A stretch of DNA of 64,000 nucleotides, from positions 434,001 through 498,000 of the forward strand of contig NZ_WWER01000002.1 of assembly GCF_009857885.1 (NCBI RefSeq). The letters run 5' to 3'. Position numbers and translations under genes: made by a program. Source of the stretch: Pusillimonas sp. TS35. GTDB taxonomy: Bacteria; Pseudomonadota; Gammaproteobacteria; Burkholderiales; Burkholderiaceae_B. Shown piece after piece: positions 9,947 to 19,006 of the stretch. A model generated the notes under the pieces. That model saw only the letters and a list, made by a program, of their open reading frames with translations. It searched no databases and had not been told where the DNA came from. The number at the start of each line of letters is the position of its first letter. Position 1 is the first letter of the stretch.

Positions 9947-11720
9947 CGGCGAACTCCTTGCCCAGATATGCTTCGATGACGGCCGGGTTCTCGACCACTT
10001 CCTTGGGTGGCCCACTGACCAGAACTTTGCCTTCATTGATGACGATGATCCGGTCGGACAAGGCCATGGTGGCCTGCATCATGTGCTCAATGAGCAAGAT
10101 GGATACCCCCGAGTCGCGGATGCGGCGCAGCATCTTGACGGCTTTTTCCAGGTCCGCTGGGTTCAAACCTGCCATGACCTCGTCCAGAAGCAGGACCTTG
10201 GGGCGGATGGCAAGCGCGCGGGCGATCTCCAGGCGCTTCATGCCGCCCACGGTCAGATTGCGCGCTTCGGTCTGCAGATACCGGGTCAGGTCGGTTTGCT
10301 CGGCGATCCGCAGGGCGACCTGTTCCGCCTCATCGCGATTGGACGTGTTGATGAAGGCGCCCAGCATAATGTTCTCGAGCACCGTGAGCCCTGTGAATGG
10401 CTTTGCTGTCTGAAAGGTGCGGCCCAGCCCTCTATGTGCGAACTCGTCCGGTGTCTTGCTATGCACCCAGTTGCCTTCACGGTCGAGCAGCGAGACCGTG
10501 CCTTTGTCTGGCCGCAGAAACCCCGACATCTGGTTGAAGACTGTAGTCTTGCCTGCCCCGTTTGGCCCGATGATCGCCAGGATCTCGTTCTGATACAGCT
10601 CCAGAGAGACATCATCGGTAGCCTTCAGGCCGCCAAAGCTCTTGAAGAGCCTGTCGGCTTTCAGCACCACTTGCCCACGGTTTATGACATGGCCACTGGC
10701 CATTTCTTCCTTGTGCTCAACCCGTGTGGGCCGGGTGCCCAGGTAGGGAAGCCTGTTCAGCATCCGTTCGATGCGGGGGCCAAACGCACCCGCCAACCCA
10801 TGGGGAATGGTCAATACCACGACGACCAGGATGATGCCGTAGACCAGGCCATGCATACCGTTGCCCACGGCGCTCAGCCAGCCGCGCGCAAGTTCCGCGA
10901 CGGGTACGACGAGGAACGCGCCGGCAATTGGCCCCGAGATGGTACCCAGCCCACCAATCAGCGCGAACATGGCGATCTGGATCGACAACTCCAGCGAGAA
11001 GGCAGAGGCAGGATCGACAAAAGTCAGGTAGGTAATGTGGAAGGTGCCGATGACACTGGTGAGCATGGCGGAAATCACAGCGGCCCGGATCTTCATCCTG
11101 GCCGTTGCGATGCCCACGGCCATGGCGGCGTCCTCGCGTTCGCGAATAGCAATAAGGTAGTGGCCCATGCGCGACTTGCGCACCATCCATGAGGCCCATA
11201 CGACCATGACGAAAAGAAAGAACGCGATGTAGACGTAGTTCATCTTTTCGCGGAACACGATCCAGGCCCAACCGATGTTAAGGGGCAGGCTGATGCCGCT
11301 CGAACCGCCCGTCCAGCTTTCTTCGTGGATCACGAGCAGACGCACCACCTCAAGGATGGCGATGGTGGCCAGGGCAAAGAAAGGCCCTTTCAGGCGCAAG
11401 GTGGGGTAGCTGATGATGACGGCCACCGCGCCTGAGATGATGGCGCCGGCAAACATCCCCACCCAAGGCGTGATACCAAAGTTTTGGGTGAGCAGTGTGG
11501 CGGTGTACCCGCCTATGCCATAGAACACGGCGTGCCCGAGCGATAGCTGGCCGGCGTAGCCGCCCACGATATTCCACGCTACCGACAGGGCGGAGAAGAC
11601 AAAAAGCAGGACAAATAGATTGGTCCAGAATGCGGTGCCCATGATCACAGGGATCAGGAGCATGATGGCCATCAGAATGACGCTGACATAGGCCTTGGGG
11701 CTGCGAAAGTCGGGAAACAA
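9939..11720 (-). CDS. livMG: Fused ABC importer permease LivM and ATPase LivG
   Basis: A single 593-residue chain holds a LivM-type permease (about residues 1-325, eight or more hydrophobic segments, with GGYAGQLSLGHAVF near residue 55) and a LivG-type ATPase (about 350-593). The ATPase shows Walker A GPNGAGKTT near residue 388, signature LTVGGMKRLEIARAL and Walker B LLLDEVMAGL. The usual LSGG signature is replaced by VGG, which is typical for LivG proteins of this type. The start is a TTG with an ideal AGGAG six bases upstream. Such fusions occur in Betaproteobacteria. It lies 12 bases after livH. Confidence 0.93.
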   Translation of the reverse strand: MFPDFRSPKAYVSVILMAIMLLIPVIMGTAFWTNLFVLLFVFSALSVAWNIVGGYAGQLSLGHAVFYGIGGYTATLLTQNFGITPWVGMFAGAIISGAVAVIISYPTLRLKGPFFALATIAILEVVRLLVIHEESWTGGSSGISLPLNIGWAWIVFREKMNYVYIAFFLFVMVVWASWMVRKSRMGHYLIAIREREDAAMAVGIATARMKIRAAVISAMLTSVIGTFHITYLTFVDPASAFSLELSIQIAMFALIGGLGTISGPIAGAFLVVPVAELARGWLSAVGNGMHGLVYGIILVVVVLTIPHGLAGAFGPRIERMLNRLPYLGTRPTRVEHKEEMASGHVINRGQVVLKADRLFKSFGGLKATDDVSLELYQNEILAIIGPNGAGKTTVFNQMSGFLRPDKGTVSLLDREGNWVHSKTPDEFAHRGLGRTFQTAKPFTGLTVLENIMLGAFINTSNRDEAEQVALRIAEQTDLTRYLQTEARNLTVGGMKRLEIARALAIRPKVLLLDEVMAGLNPADLEKAVKMLRRIRDSGVSILLIEHMMQATMALSDRIIVINEGKVLVSGPPKEVVENPAVIEAYLGKEFADA

Positions 11721-11732
11721 GGCTCGCTCCTA

Positions 11733-12599
11733 TTATTCTGTGCCAAAGCCGAACAGACCGTTAGGCTTGACGACAAGTATCAAGAGGAAAATGCCGAAGT
11801 AGACGACCTCCTTCAGGTCGGGAGCGATGTAATAGCCAGCCAACGTGTCAACGATACCGATGATCATGGAGCCGGCGACGGCGCCGTACAGGCTGCCCAT
11901 GCCGCCCAGCACCACGATGACAAATGCGGTCAGAACAAAATAGGTGCCCACCGTCGGAAAGACGGGATACTGCGGCGCCAGCAAGCCTGCGGCGATCCCG
12001 ACGAAGGCGGTGCCCAGCCCAAACGCGATGATATAGACATGCTTGACGTTCACGCCCATTAGCATGGCGGCATAACGATGCTGGGCCACGGCGCGCAGCG
12101 CGCGGCCAAGATAGGTGCGGTGCATGAATATATGCAGCAGTACGGCCAAGCCTATGGCTACCAGAAAGGTGAGGATCTGGCCCGAGACCATGGTATAGCC
12201 GCCGACAGAAATTGGCGTGATCCCGGTTTCGACGGATGCCCGAAACACGTTTGCCCCAAACACAACCAGTGCCAGGTTCAGCAGCATGGTGGACAGGCCG
12301 ACCGTGGCGAAGATCTGTATGCTCTCGTCGGCGTCGAGCAGCGGCTCGATGATGACTTTCTGCGTGAGCGCACCCAGCGCAAACAGAATGATCGCTATGG
12401 GGACCAGGCCTGCATAGGGGTGAATTCCGATATTGGCGGCAAGCAGGTAAACCATATACATGCCGATCATCAGAAACTCACCGTGGGCAAAATTGACGAC
12501 CCGCACGACGCCAAAAATCAGCGTCAGGCCGAGGCTGATGATGGTGTAGGCGCCACCCAACAGCAGTCCGTTGATGAGCAGCTGGATGAAGATATCCAT
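11733..12599 (-). CDS. livH: Branched-chain-type ABC transporter permease LivH
   Basis: Membrane permease of the HAAT-type importer, 288 residues, with about eight hydrophobic segments. Family features are GLTLIFGVVRVVNFAHGEF near residue 28 and the conserved VVLGGMGSLYGAVAGS block near residue 230. A GAGGT ribosome-binding site precedes the ATG. A strong terminator-like hairpin separates it from the binding-protein gene upstream, which should lower its expression relative to that gene. Confidence 0.94.
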   Translation of the reverse strand: MDIFIQLLINGLLLGGAYTIISLGLTLIFGVVRVVNFAHGEFLMIGMYMVYLLAANIGIHPYAGLVPIAIILFALGALTQKVIIEPLLDADESIQIFATVGLSTMLLNLALVVFGANVFRASVETGITPISVGGYTMVSGQILTFLVAIGLAVLLHIFMHRTYLGRALRAVAQHRYAAMLMGVNVKHVYIIAFGLGTAFVGIAAGLLAPQYPVFPTVGTYFVLTAFVIVVLGGMGSLYGAVAGSMIIGIVDTLAGYYIAPDLKEVVYFGIFLLILVVKPNGLFGFGTE

Positions 12600-12619
12600 G
12601 GCACAACCTCAAGTAATCA

Positions 12620-12657
12620 GAAAAAACCAGGCATCCCGAAGGATGCCCATGTTTTTT
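12620..12657 (-). terminator. Partial terminator between binding protein and permease genes
   Basis: On the minus strand a GGCATCC stem closes on a TTCG tetraloop (12630-12636 with 12641-12647) and is followed by TTTTTT. Flanking A and T tracts on both sides make it look bidirectional. It sits inside the operon between the binding-protein stop and livH, so it probably attenuates transcription into the membrane components. Confidence 0.8.
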
Positions 12658-12672
12658 AAAGCGCAGCGATCA

Positions 12673-13878
12673 TCATTGCTTATTGAAAATAGGCTTGCCC
12701 AGAGCGAGATCGGGAGGTGCAATAGTGACCAGTTTGTTATCCTGCCATTGCATCAGGTAGAACGTGGAGGCGTTGTTCTGGCCGTCTTCGCCGAATGAGA
12801 AGGCCCAGCCGTTGGCCGTGGTGCCAGGTGCTTTCTTGTATGCGAGGACGGCTTGGCGGATCTTGTCCGGGTTGGTGGATTTTGCATTGGCCATGGCTTC
12901 CAGAAAGGCTTTTGCGCCGACATAGTTGGCCAGGCTGTGACCCGATTGGGGCTCGGCGTTGTAGGCGGCCTTATAGGCGCTCAGGAACTCCTTGAGGCCG
13001 GGCGCGCCTGCGGGGTTGATCGATGCCTGCGGGAAGTCGAGATCGAACACGCCGTTGATGCCGGGCCCAACCGCCTTGGCAGTGTCGGCCAACGAATAAC
13101 CGCCACCGGCGCCGATGATGATCTTGGGCTCGAAACCTGCTGCCTTGGCCTGGCTGAAGAACAGGATAGCGTCGTTCTGATATGCCGTGTGAAGCACGAC
13201 GTTCACATTGGCGCCCTTGAGCCGCAGTATCAGGGATGATAGGTCAACGGTTTTGGCCGAATAGGGCAACACTTCGGCAACCTTGTAGCCCAGCTCGGCC
13301 GCGCGAGCTTTTTCGGTGGCTGCGACGTCGGTGCCGTAGGGGCCATCTTCGTGGATGATGCCGATGACGATGTTGTCCTTGTTCATGCCCATGCCCGGGG
13401 CAATGGTTTCATGCAGCGCATTGACGACGGAAACGCCATACAGCCCGGTATTGGGGTTGCTGCGGAACAGATACTTATAGCCCCGCGTCGTGATCTTGTG
13501 TGCTGTGGCCCCGAGCTCGAAATAGGGAATGCCTGCCAGCTCGGTGACGGGCGTTGCGGCATACGAAATACCCGAGGCGTAGCTGCCGAACACCGCCGCT
13601 ACCCCCTGCGAGGTAAGCCGCTTGGTTTCGGATACAGCTTGCGTAGGATCAACGGCGTCGGCCTTGATGATATCGATCTTCTCGCCATTGAGCCCGCCGG
13701 CTTTGTTGACTTCGTTGACGGCGATTTCCAGTCCGCGGAAGCTTTCCTGACCCAGCAAGGCAAGGGCGCCGCTGAATGGATATACCGCACCGATCTTGAC
13801 ATCGGCAGACGCCGCGGTCGTCACGAGGACGCCACAGGTTGCGAATGCCAGCGCAAAGCTCTTCAACTTGATCATCAT
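12673..13878 (-). CDS. Periplasmic substrate-binding protein of the first HAAT-type importer
   Basis: A 401-residue Leu/Ile/Val-binding-protein family member (type I periplasmic fold) that delivers ligand to LivH-LivMG-LivF. The start at 13878 has AGGAG seven bases upstream, and the next codon is also ATG. A signal peptide (about residues 1-26, ending TTAASA) is followed by DVKIGAVYPFSGALALLGQ. The ligand is unknown; neighbouring oxidoreductases and a shikimate-dehydrogenase-like gene point to a small hydroxylated or cyclic acid rather than a simple amino acid, which is inference. A palindromic candidate operator lies about 60 bases upstream. Confidence 0.9.
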   Translation of the reverse strand: MMIKLKSFALAFATCGVLVTTAASADVKIGAVYPFSGALALLGQESFRGLEIAVNEVNKAGGLNGEKIDIIKADAVDPTQAVSETKRLTSQGVAAVFGSYASGISYAATPVTELAGIPYFELGATAHKITTRGYKYLFRSNPNTGLYGVSVVNALHETIAPGMGMNKDNIVIGIIHEDGPYGTDVAATEKARAAELGYKVAEVLPYSAKTVDLSSLILRLKGANVNVVLHTAYQNDAILFFSQAKAAGFEPKIIIGAGGGYSLADTAKAVGPGINGVFDLDFPQASINPAGAPGLKEFLSAYKAAYNAEPQSGHSLANYVGAKAFLEAMANAKSTNPDKIRQAVLAYKKAPGTTANGWAFSFGEDGQNNASTFYLMQWQDNKLVTIAPPDLALGKPIFNKQ

Positions 13879-13938
13879 CTGCAGGCTCCTTTGTTCGTAT
13901 GTAAGGTCAGCGAATTGCATCCCTACGTTTGTCTCAGA

Positions 13939-13951
13939 ATATATGATATAT
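13939..13951. promoter_or_regulatory. Candidate GntR operator upstream of the first importer operon
   Basis: ATATATGATATAT is a perfect six-one-six palindrome in the 144-base gap before the binding-protein gene. A near-identical palindrome is at 14823-14835, in front of the regulator and the divergent aroE-like operon. The shared site suggests control of both units by the GntR protein encoded between them. Confidence 0.5.
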
Positions 13952-14022
13952 GTTTATCAAAGGCACACCACCTCTTTCTTCATTCTAGTTATGGAGACAT
14001 ACCCGCGAATCGGGAGTTTCCC

Positions 14023-14757
14023 CTAGCGTTTGCGAGGAGCCTTTTTTGCACGGGCGGCGCCCGCCGGGGTGTCTGCAAGTACCTGCTCGGCTTCCCGCTC
14101 GGCCAGCCAATCGACCATTATTTTTCCACCCCACACCAGGTCTGCCTGAATCGCTTTTCTGGCCGCTTCGGGATCGTGTGCTTTAAGCGCATCAAGCACA
14201 GCCTCGTGGCGGTGCTTTCTGCCTGAGTAATCCAGGCCCGAGGTCTTTACGTGGAATATTTTCAGTATGGGGCCGGTAATCACCCAGAATGTCTCAACCG
14301 TGCTGATCAGCGTCGGCATACGGCTCGCTTCCAGGATGGCGAAATGAAATTTGCGATTCAGGTAACTGGCACGACCGGGGTTGGTTGAAGTCAGACTGAT
14401 GAACTCGGCCTGTAGGGCCGTTAGATCGTCGAGCTCTTTGGTGGTGATCTTGCGCGCGGCCTCGGCGGCACCCATGCCTTCAAGATGAAAGCGGATCTGC
14501 TGGATTTCGGCCAGGCGCGCCGAATTCACAAAGGGCACATAGACTGCGGTAGCCGCCTGCATTTCCAGCCCTTGCTCGCTGATCAGGCGGAAAATGGCTT
14601 CGCGCACCGGAGTGATGGAAACCCCCATCTCGCGTGCAAGCTCGCCAATGACGAGCCGTTCGCCCGGCTCGTACTTTCCGTTAATCAGGGCCTCGCGTAT
14701 CTGCTTGTAAACCCTTATGGAAAGGTTTTCTTTCTGTATAGGCTTGAGACTGGGCAT
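14023..14757 (-). CDS. GntR-family transcriptional regulator, FCD type
   Basis: A 244-residue DNA-binding regulator. The N-terminal winged helix (about residues 10-75) contains the GntR pattern YEPGERLVIGELAREMGVS followed by TPVREAIFRL. The C-terminal FCD helical domain (about 90-220) has the metal or ligand-binding His pattern. The tail is rich in Lys and Arg. It is encoded between the importer operon and the divergent aroE-like/GMC operon, and matching palindromes are in front of both, so it probably controls them in response to the transported substrate. Whether it represses or activates cannot be told. Confidence 0.9.
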   Translation of the reverse strand: MPSLKPIQKENLSIRVYKQIREALINGKYEPGERLVIGELAREMGVSITPVREAIFRLISEQGLEMQAATAVYVPFVNSARLAEIQQIRFHLEGMGAAEAARKITTKELDDLTALQAEFISLTSTNPGRASYLNRKFHFAILEASRMPTLISTVETFWVITGPILKIFHVKTSGLDYSGRKHRHEAVLDALKAHDPEAARKAIQADLVWGGKIMVDWLAEREAEQVLADTPAGAARAKKAPRKR

Positions 14758-14822
14758 ACGAAATACATTGAAGAATTGATCAGATTTTATCCGTATTCAA
14801 TTTGCAATACGAGAACACCGTT

Positions 14823-14835
14823 GTATATCATATAT
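14823..14835. promoter_or_regulatory. Candidate GntR operator between regulator and aroE-like gene
   Basis: GTATATCATATAT has a perfect TATAT-C-ATATA core and is the reverse-complement match of the palindrome at 13939-13951. It lies in the 145-base divergent promoter region, about 65 bases from either start codon, so it could act on both promoters. Confidence 0.5.
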
Positions 14836-14902
14836 CTTCGTGGGGTTATGTGCCCAATCATGCTTGGGAGCACAATAATCAAATCTCAACAGGAGGCAAG
14901 TA

Positions 14903-15706
14903 ATGATACAAATAACGGGCCAAACAAAGCTGTTTGGCATCTTGGCGCACCCCATCCACCACGTGAAAACCCCGCAGCGCATGAACGAGTATTTTTCGCG
15001 CATTGGATACGATGGCGTGCTGGTCCCTTTTCATGCGACGCCGGAAAATCTGGCGACTGTCCTTGAAGGCTTGCGGCGACTGGAAAACCTTGTGGGTGTT
15101 ATCGTCACCGTGCCGCATAAAACAACAGTGCTGGAACTGTGTGATGATGCCTCGGATACCACCCGCAAGATTGGCGCCGCAAATGTGGTGCGCCGCGAAC
15201 CCGACGGCCGGCTGACCGCCCATATGTTGGATGGCGAAGGCTTTGTACGCGGCCTGCAGTCCTGTGGGCACGATATAAGGGGCAAATCGGCTTATATGGC
15301 GGGGGCCGGCGGTGCGGCCAACGCCATTGCCTTTGCGCTGGTGCAGTATGGGGTCAGCCGCCTGACGATTGCAAACCGTACCGCCGCCAAGGCCGAAGAT
15401 CTCAAGGCACGCATTCTTGATATTCATCCGCAAGCGCGCATTGATATCGGCACACCCGACCCATCCGGCCATGATTTGGTCATCAATGCCACGTCGCTGG
15501 GGTTGAAGGAGGGCGACGCGCTGCCCATGGACGTCAACAAGCTGGAAGCGCGTCAATTGGTCTGCGACGTGATTATGCAGCCGGAAGAAACCGCGCTGCT
15601 GCGCGCCGCTCGCGAGCGTGGCTGCCCTGTGCATTACGGGGCGCCGATGTTGGCCTGTCAGATTGAGCTGATGGCCGAGTTCCTTGGTGTCTCGGCTGCG
15701 AAATAA
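14903..15706 (+). CDS. Shikimate/quinate dehydrogenase-family protein, catabolic paralogue
   Basis: A 267-residue AroE-family oxidoreductase with an ideal AGGAGG ribosome-binding site. The catalytic Lys is in VIVTVPHKT near residue 68 and the catalytic Asp is in MLDGEGF near residue 105. The nucleotide motif GAGGAANAIA is near residue 133. The substrate-binding loop that normally reads HSxSPxxHN is HVKTPQRMN here, so both substrate-binding Ser residues and the His are changed. This argues against ordinary shikimate as substrate. It is four bases upstream of a GMC oxidoreductase gene. A role in degrading an imported hydroxylated acid is inferred from context. Confidence 0.82.
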   Translation: MIQITGQTKLFGILAHPIHHVKTPQRMNEYFSRIGYDGVLVPFHATPENLATVLEGLRRLENLVGVIVTVPHKTTVLELCDDASDTTRKIGAANVVRREPDGRLTAHMLDGEGFVRGLQSCGHDIRGKSAYMAGAGGAANAIAFALVQYGVSRLTIANRTAAKAEDLKARILDIHPQARIDIGTPDPSGHDLVINATSLGLKEGDALPMDVNKLEARQLVCDVIMQPEETALLRAARERGCPVHYGAPMLACQIELMAEFLGVSAAK

Positions 15707-15709
15707 ATT

Positions 15710-17305
15710 ATGGCCGATTACGATTACGTCATTGCAGGTGGCGGCACCGCTGGCTGCATCCTCGCCAACCGCCTGACCGCGTGCGGCCGGTATCGGGTTT
15801 TGCTGCTTGAGGCGGGGCGCGACGCCAGCTCCATGTGGGTGCATATACCGGCCGGCTTCAGCAAGCTCATGGTCGATTCCCGCTTCAACTGGGGCTTCCA
15901 GACCGAGCCCGAAGATAATGTGCATGGCCGCAGCATTGCCGTGCCGCGCGGCAAGGGCCTGGGAGGCTCCACGCTGATCAACGGCATGATTTATGTTCGA
16001 GGCCAGGAACAGGACTATGACGCCTGGCAGGCTGTGGGCGCGCGGGGATGGGCCTTTGGCGATGTAGAGCCGTATTTTCGCAAGCTCGAAAACTATGCGA
16101 GAGGTGGCGAAGCGCGAGGCCATGACGGCCCCATGCATCTGGAGCAGGTAGCTGAACGTTTTCCGATAGCCGATGCCTTCCTGAAGGCGGCCGATGAAGA
16201 CGGCCAACCGCGCAACGATGACTACAACGTCGGTGACCAAGAGGGTTTTGGCTACTATCAGGTGGTGCAGCACCGCGGCAGGCGTTGGAGCGTTGTTGAC
16301 GGCTACCTGAACCCTGCCCGCCACCGCAAGAACCTTGTGATCGAGTGCGATGCGCATATTCTGCGGCTGACGTTCGAAGGCAAGCGGTGCTCGGGCCTGG
16401 TTTATCGCAAAAACGGGAAAGACGTAAGCATCAAAGCGGGCCGCGAGACGCTGGTGTGCCTGGGGGCGGTCCAGACGCCGCAATTACTGGAGTTGTCGGG
16501 TGTGGGTGACCCCGATGTTCTCCAAGCCCACGGAATCCCGCTGCAGCATGCGTTGAAAGGGGTGGGAAACAACTATATCGAGCACTTTGCCACGCGCATG
16601 AACTGGCGTGTCCGCAATACAACGACGCTCAATGAAATGTCGCGAGGCTGGTCGCTGGGCGGCCAGGTCGCGCGCTACTACCTGCAGCGCAAAGGGATAC
16701 TGACACTCGGTACCGGCCTGGTCCATGGCTTCGTCAAAACTTCGAAGCAGCTCGAGACACCGGACGTGCAATACTTTTTTGTGCATGCAAGCTATGCCAA
16801 CGCGGCCAATCGCGTGCTCGATAAAGAACCGGGCATGACAATAGGGGTTGCGCAGCTGCGTCCCCAGTCGCGCGGAACCATACATATCAAGTCGCCCGAT
16901 CCATTCGCCAGCCCGGCCATCCGGCCCAACGTCCTGGACGTTGCCGCCGACCAGGAATCTCTTGTCAAAGGCATGCAGATCGCACGCCGTATCGTGGGCC
17001 AGCCGGCGATGCAGCGTTATGTGGCATCTGAAATGAACCCGGGCAAGGCCGTCAATACCTTCGATGAGTGGCTGGAGTTTGCGCGGCAAACTGGGCAGAC
17101 CATTTACCACCCCATCGGTACATGCCGGATGGGCGTGGATGATGGCGTGGTTACTGATCCGCGCCTGCGGGTCAAGGGCATGGAGGCCCTGCGGATTGTC
17201 GACGCTTCCGTCATGCCGCTAATGGTGTCAGGCAATACCCAGGCAGCCGTCATGATGGTAGCCGAGAAGGGCGCCGACATGATCCTGCAGGACGCAAGAT
17301 CTTAG
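15710..17305 (+). CDS. GMC-family FAD-dependent alcohol oxidoreductase
   Basis: A 531-residue glucose-methanol-choline family flavoprotein, closest in appearance to choline or alcohol dehydrogenases. The FAD-binding Rossmann motif VIAGGGTAGCILANRL is at the N-terminus. GMC signature 1 is seen as GKGLGGSTLINGMIYVRG near residue 90 and signature 2 as GAVQTPQLLELSGVG near residue 258. The catalytic His-containing YHPIGTCRMG is near residue 470 and VVDASVMP-like sequence near the end. It is probably co-transcribed with the aroE-like gene. It should oxidise a primary or secondary alcohol; the substrate is unknown. Confidence 0.92.
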   Translation: MADYDYVIAGGGTAGCILANRLTACGRYRVLLLEAGRDASSMWVHIPAGFSKLMVDSRFNWGFQTEPEDNVHGRSIAVPRGKGLGGSTLINGMIYVRGQEQDYDAWQAVGARGWAFGDVEPYFRKLENYARGGEARGHDGPMHLEQVAERFPIADAFLKAADEDGQPRNDDYNVGDQEGFGYYQVVQHRGRRWSVVDGYLNPARHRKNLVIECDAHILRLTFEGKRCSGLVYRKNGKDVSIKAGRETLVCLGAVQTPQLLELSGVGDPDVLQAHGIPLQHALKGVGNNYIEHFATRMNWRVRNTTTLNEMSRGWSLGGQVARYYLQRKGILTLGTGLVHGFVKTSKQLETPDVQYFFVHASYANAANRVLDKEPGMTIGVAQLRPQSRGTIHIKSPDPFASPAIRPNVLDVAADQESLVKGMQIARRIVGQPAMQRYVASEMNPGKAVNTFDEWLEFARQTGQTIYHPIGTCRMGVDDGVVTDPRLRVKGMEALRIVDASVMPLMVSGNTQAAVMMVAEKGADMILQDARS

Positions 17306-17351
17306 GCTTCGTCCCGCCCGGGAAGTTGCCGGCTGGCTTCTGCTGCGACAA

Positions 17352-18077
17352 CTAGGCGGGCGGGAACGCCAGATACGTGTTCAGACGCTCCGCCGCCTTG
17401 CGCAAATGGGTTTCAGCCGCCTTGGCCGCAGCCTCGGGATCCCTGGCCTCGATGGCATCGACGATGGCTTGATGTTCCTTCTGCACTTCTTCCACGAGAT
17501 CGTGGTGATACTGCGCTGTATTGCTTCGGGCACTGCGGATCAGATGCCGGACATGCCGCTCCAGGTATTCGTTGAGCGCAATGAAGTGGGGATTGCGTGC
17601 TGCATCGACAATAGCCTGATGGAATGCGTAGTCTTCGGTGTCGCCCAGTTGGTCATTGACGATGGCGTACTGCATGCACACCAGCGCCCGCTTGATGTTC
17701 TTCAGGTCGTCCGATGTGCGGCGCAAGGCCGCGAGCCGGGCGGCAGCCACTTCGATTGCGATCAGGAGCTCCAGCACATAGGCCACGTCTTCCTTGTCGT
17801 CCAGGCGAGTGGGATCCAGCCTGAATGTCTGTCTGGTGCCCCGCTCGTTCACAAACACGCCCCGCCCCTGCTGCGAGATCACCAACCCTTCGGACTTCAG
17901 TTGCGATACGGCTTCGCGAACAACTGAGCGGCTGACGGAAAACTGTTCGCCGAGTTGTTTTTCGCTGGGCAGCTTGTCGCCCGGTTTAAGACGTTGTTGT
18001 TCTATCTCTTGGATCAGCCATTCGACAATAGGCGTGGTAAGAGAGGGCGTCGATGTGGAAGTGCTGCGGTCGTCCAT
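17352..18077 (-). CDS. GntR-family transcriptional regulator, FadR/FCD type
   Basis: A 241-residue regulator with a winged helix at about residues 15-80 (LKPGDKLPSEKQLGEQFSVS then SVVREAVSQL) and a C-terminal FCD domain. It lies 52 bases after the SDR gene on the same strand, so SDR-regulator is probably one transcript. A pair of TTGTCTGATAA sites lies in the divergent promoter of that unit and the second importer operon. These resemble FadR-type TNGTnnnACNA operators, so this protein is the best candidate to bind them. Confidence 0.9.
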   Translation of the reverse strand: MDDRSTSTSTPSLTTPIVEWLIQEIEQQRLKPGDKLPSEKQLGEQFSVSRSVVREAVSQLKSEGLVISQQGRGVFVNERGTRQTFRLDPTRLDDKEDVAYVLELLIAIEVAAARLAALRRTSDDLKNIKRALVCMQYAIVNDQLGDTEDYAFHQAIVDAARNPHFIALNEYLERHVRHLIRSARSNTAQYHHDLVEEVQKEHQAIVDAIEARDPEAAAKAAETHLRKAAERLNTYLAFPPA

Positions 18078-18129
18078 GGCGTGTTGTGTTGCTTCGTTCT
18101 TGCGGGAGGCTCCCGGTATTGGCAGACGA

Positions 18130-18864
18130 TCAGACGATATAAAGCCCGCCGTTGACGTGTATGGTTTCCCCGTTCACGAAACTGGCCAGTTCGGAACACA
18201 AAAACAAAATGACGTTGGCGACTTCATCGGCGCTGCCGAAGCGCTTGAGTGGCGTCGCCTCAATGAGGGCCTTGCCTTTCTGCTGCATCAGGCTGGACGC
18301 CATAGGGGTATCGATGATCCCGGGCGAAACAATATTGACGCGGGTCTTCGGGGCCAGCTCCAGTGCCAGGCTTTTGCTCAGGCTGGTCACCGCGCCTTTG
18401 GATGCGGAATAGTGAGCGTGCGAATGGCTGCCGCGGTGCCCCGCCATGGAGGCCAGGTTAACGATGGAGCTGTTCTCGGCAAGGTAAGGGATGACGGCTT
18501 GGCACATATGGAAAGTGCCATTCAGATTAATGCTCATGAGACGACCCCAATCATCCTCCGTCATATCGGCGACCAGCTTCTCGGGGTAAATGCCGGCGCA
18601 GTGCACAAGGTGATCGATCTTGCCATAGCGTTGCGCAACGTTGGCGACGGTCTGCTTGCAGGATTGTGCGTCGGCTACGTCTGTGCGGTATGCATTGACC
18701 GAGCCGGTGGCCCCAATTTCTTTGCGCACTGCCTCGACGGCCTCCAGGTTCACGTCGCAGATAGCAAGCTCGGCCCCGAGCGCTGCCATCTTCTTGGCTA
18801 CTGCGTGGCCAATTCCGCCGGCTGCGCCGGTGATGAGTACCGTTTTTCCGGTGAAAGAAATCAT
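18130..18864 (-). CDS. Short-chain dehydrogenase/reductase
   Basis: A 244-residue classical SDR with TGAAGGIGHAVA near residue 12, the catalytic pair in HYSASKGAV near residue 152, and a C-terminal VNGETIHVNGGLY. In this protein the usual NNAG motif reads HCAG, a modest change. It is divergent from the second importer operon and followed by its likely regulator gene. It probably acts on the same substrate as the importer operon; the reaction is unknown. Confidence 0.9.
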   Translation of the reverse strand: MISFTGKTVLITGAAGGIGHAVAKKMAALGAELAICDVNLEAVEAVRKEIGATGSVNAYRTDVADAQSCKQTVANVAQRYGKIDHLVHCAGIYPEKLVADMTEDDWGRLMSINLNGTFHMCQAVIPYLAENSSIVNLASMAGHRGSHSHAHYSASKGAVTSLSKSLALELAPKTRVNIVSPGIIDTPMASSLMQQKGKALIEATPLKRFGSADEVANVILFLCSELASFVNGETIHVNGGLYIV

Positions 18865-19006
18865 TTTTGATGATTAGGGGTTTATCCCTATCCTCTCTAA
18901 CTTATTGTTCTGAAAGAAAAATCAGGGTTTTTGGCTGCGAATGCCGTGCTTTCCGCAATCTGAGCTTTGACATGGTTTTTTCGCATACGTAGAATTTCTC
19001 CGCAAC

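Noticed and set aside
14879-16483. A 534-codon minus-strand frame over the aroE-like and GMC genes
   Set aside because: No domain or ribosome-binding site; both plus-strand genes are well supported.
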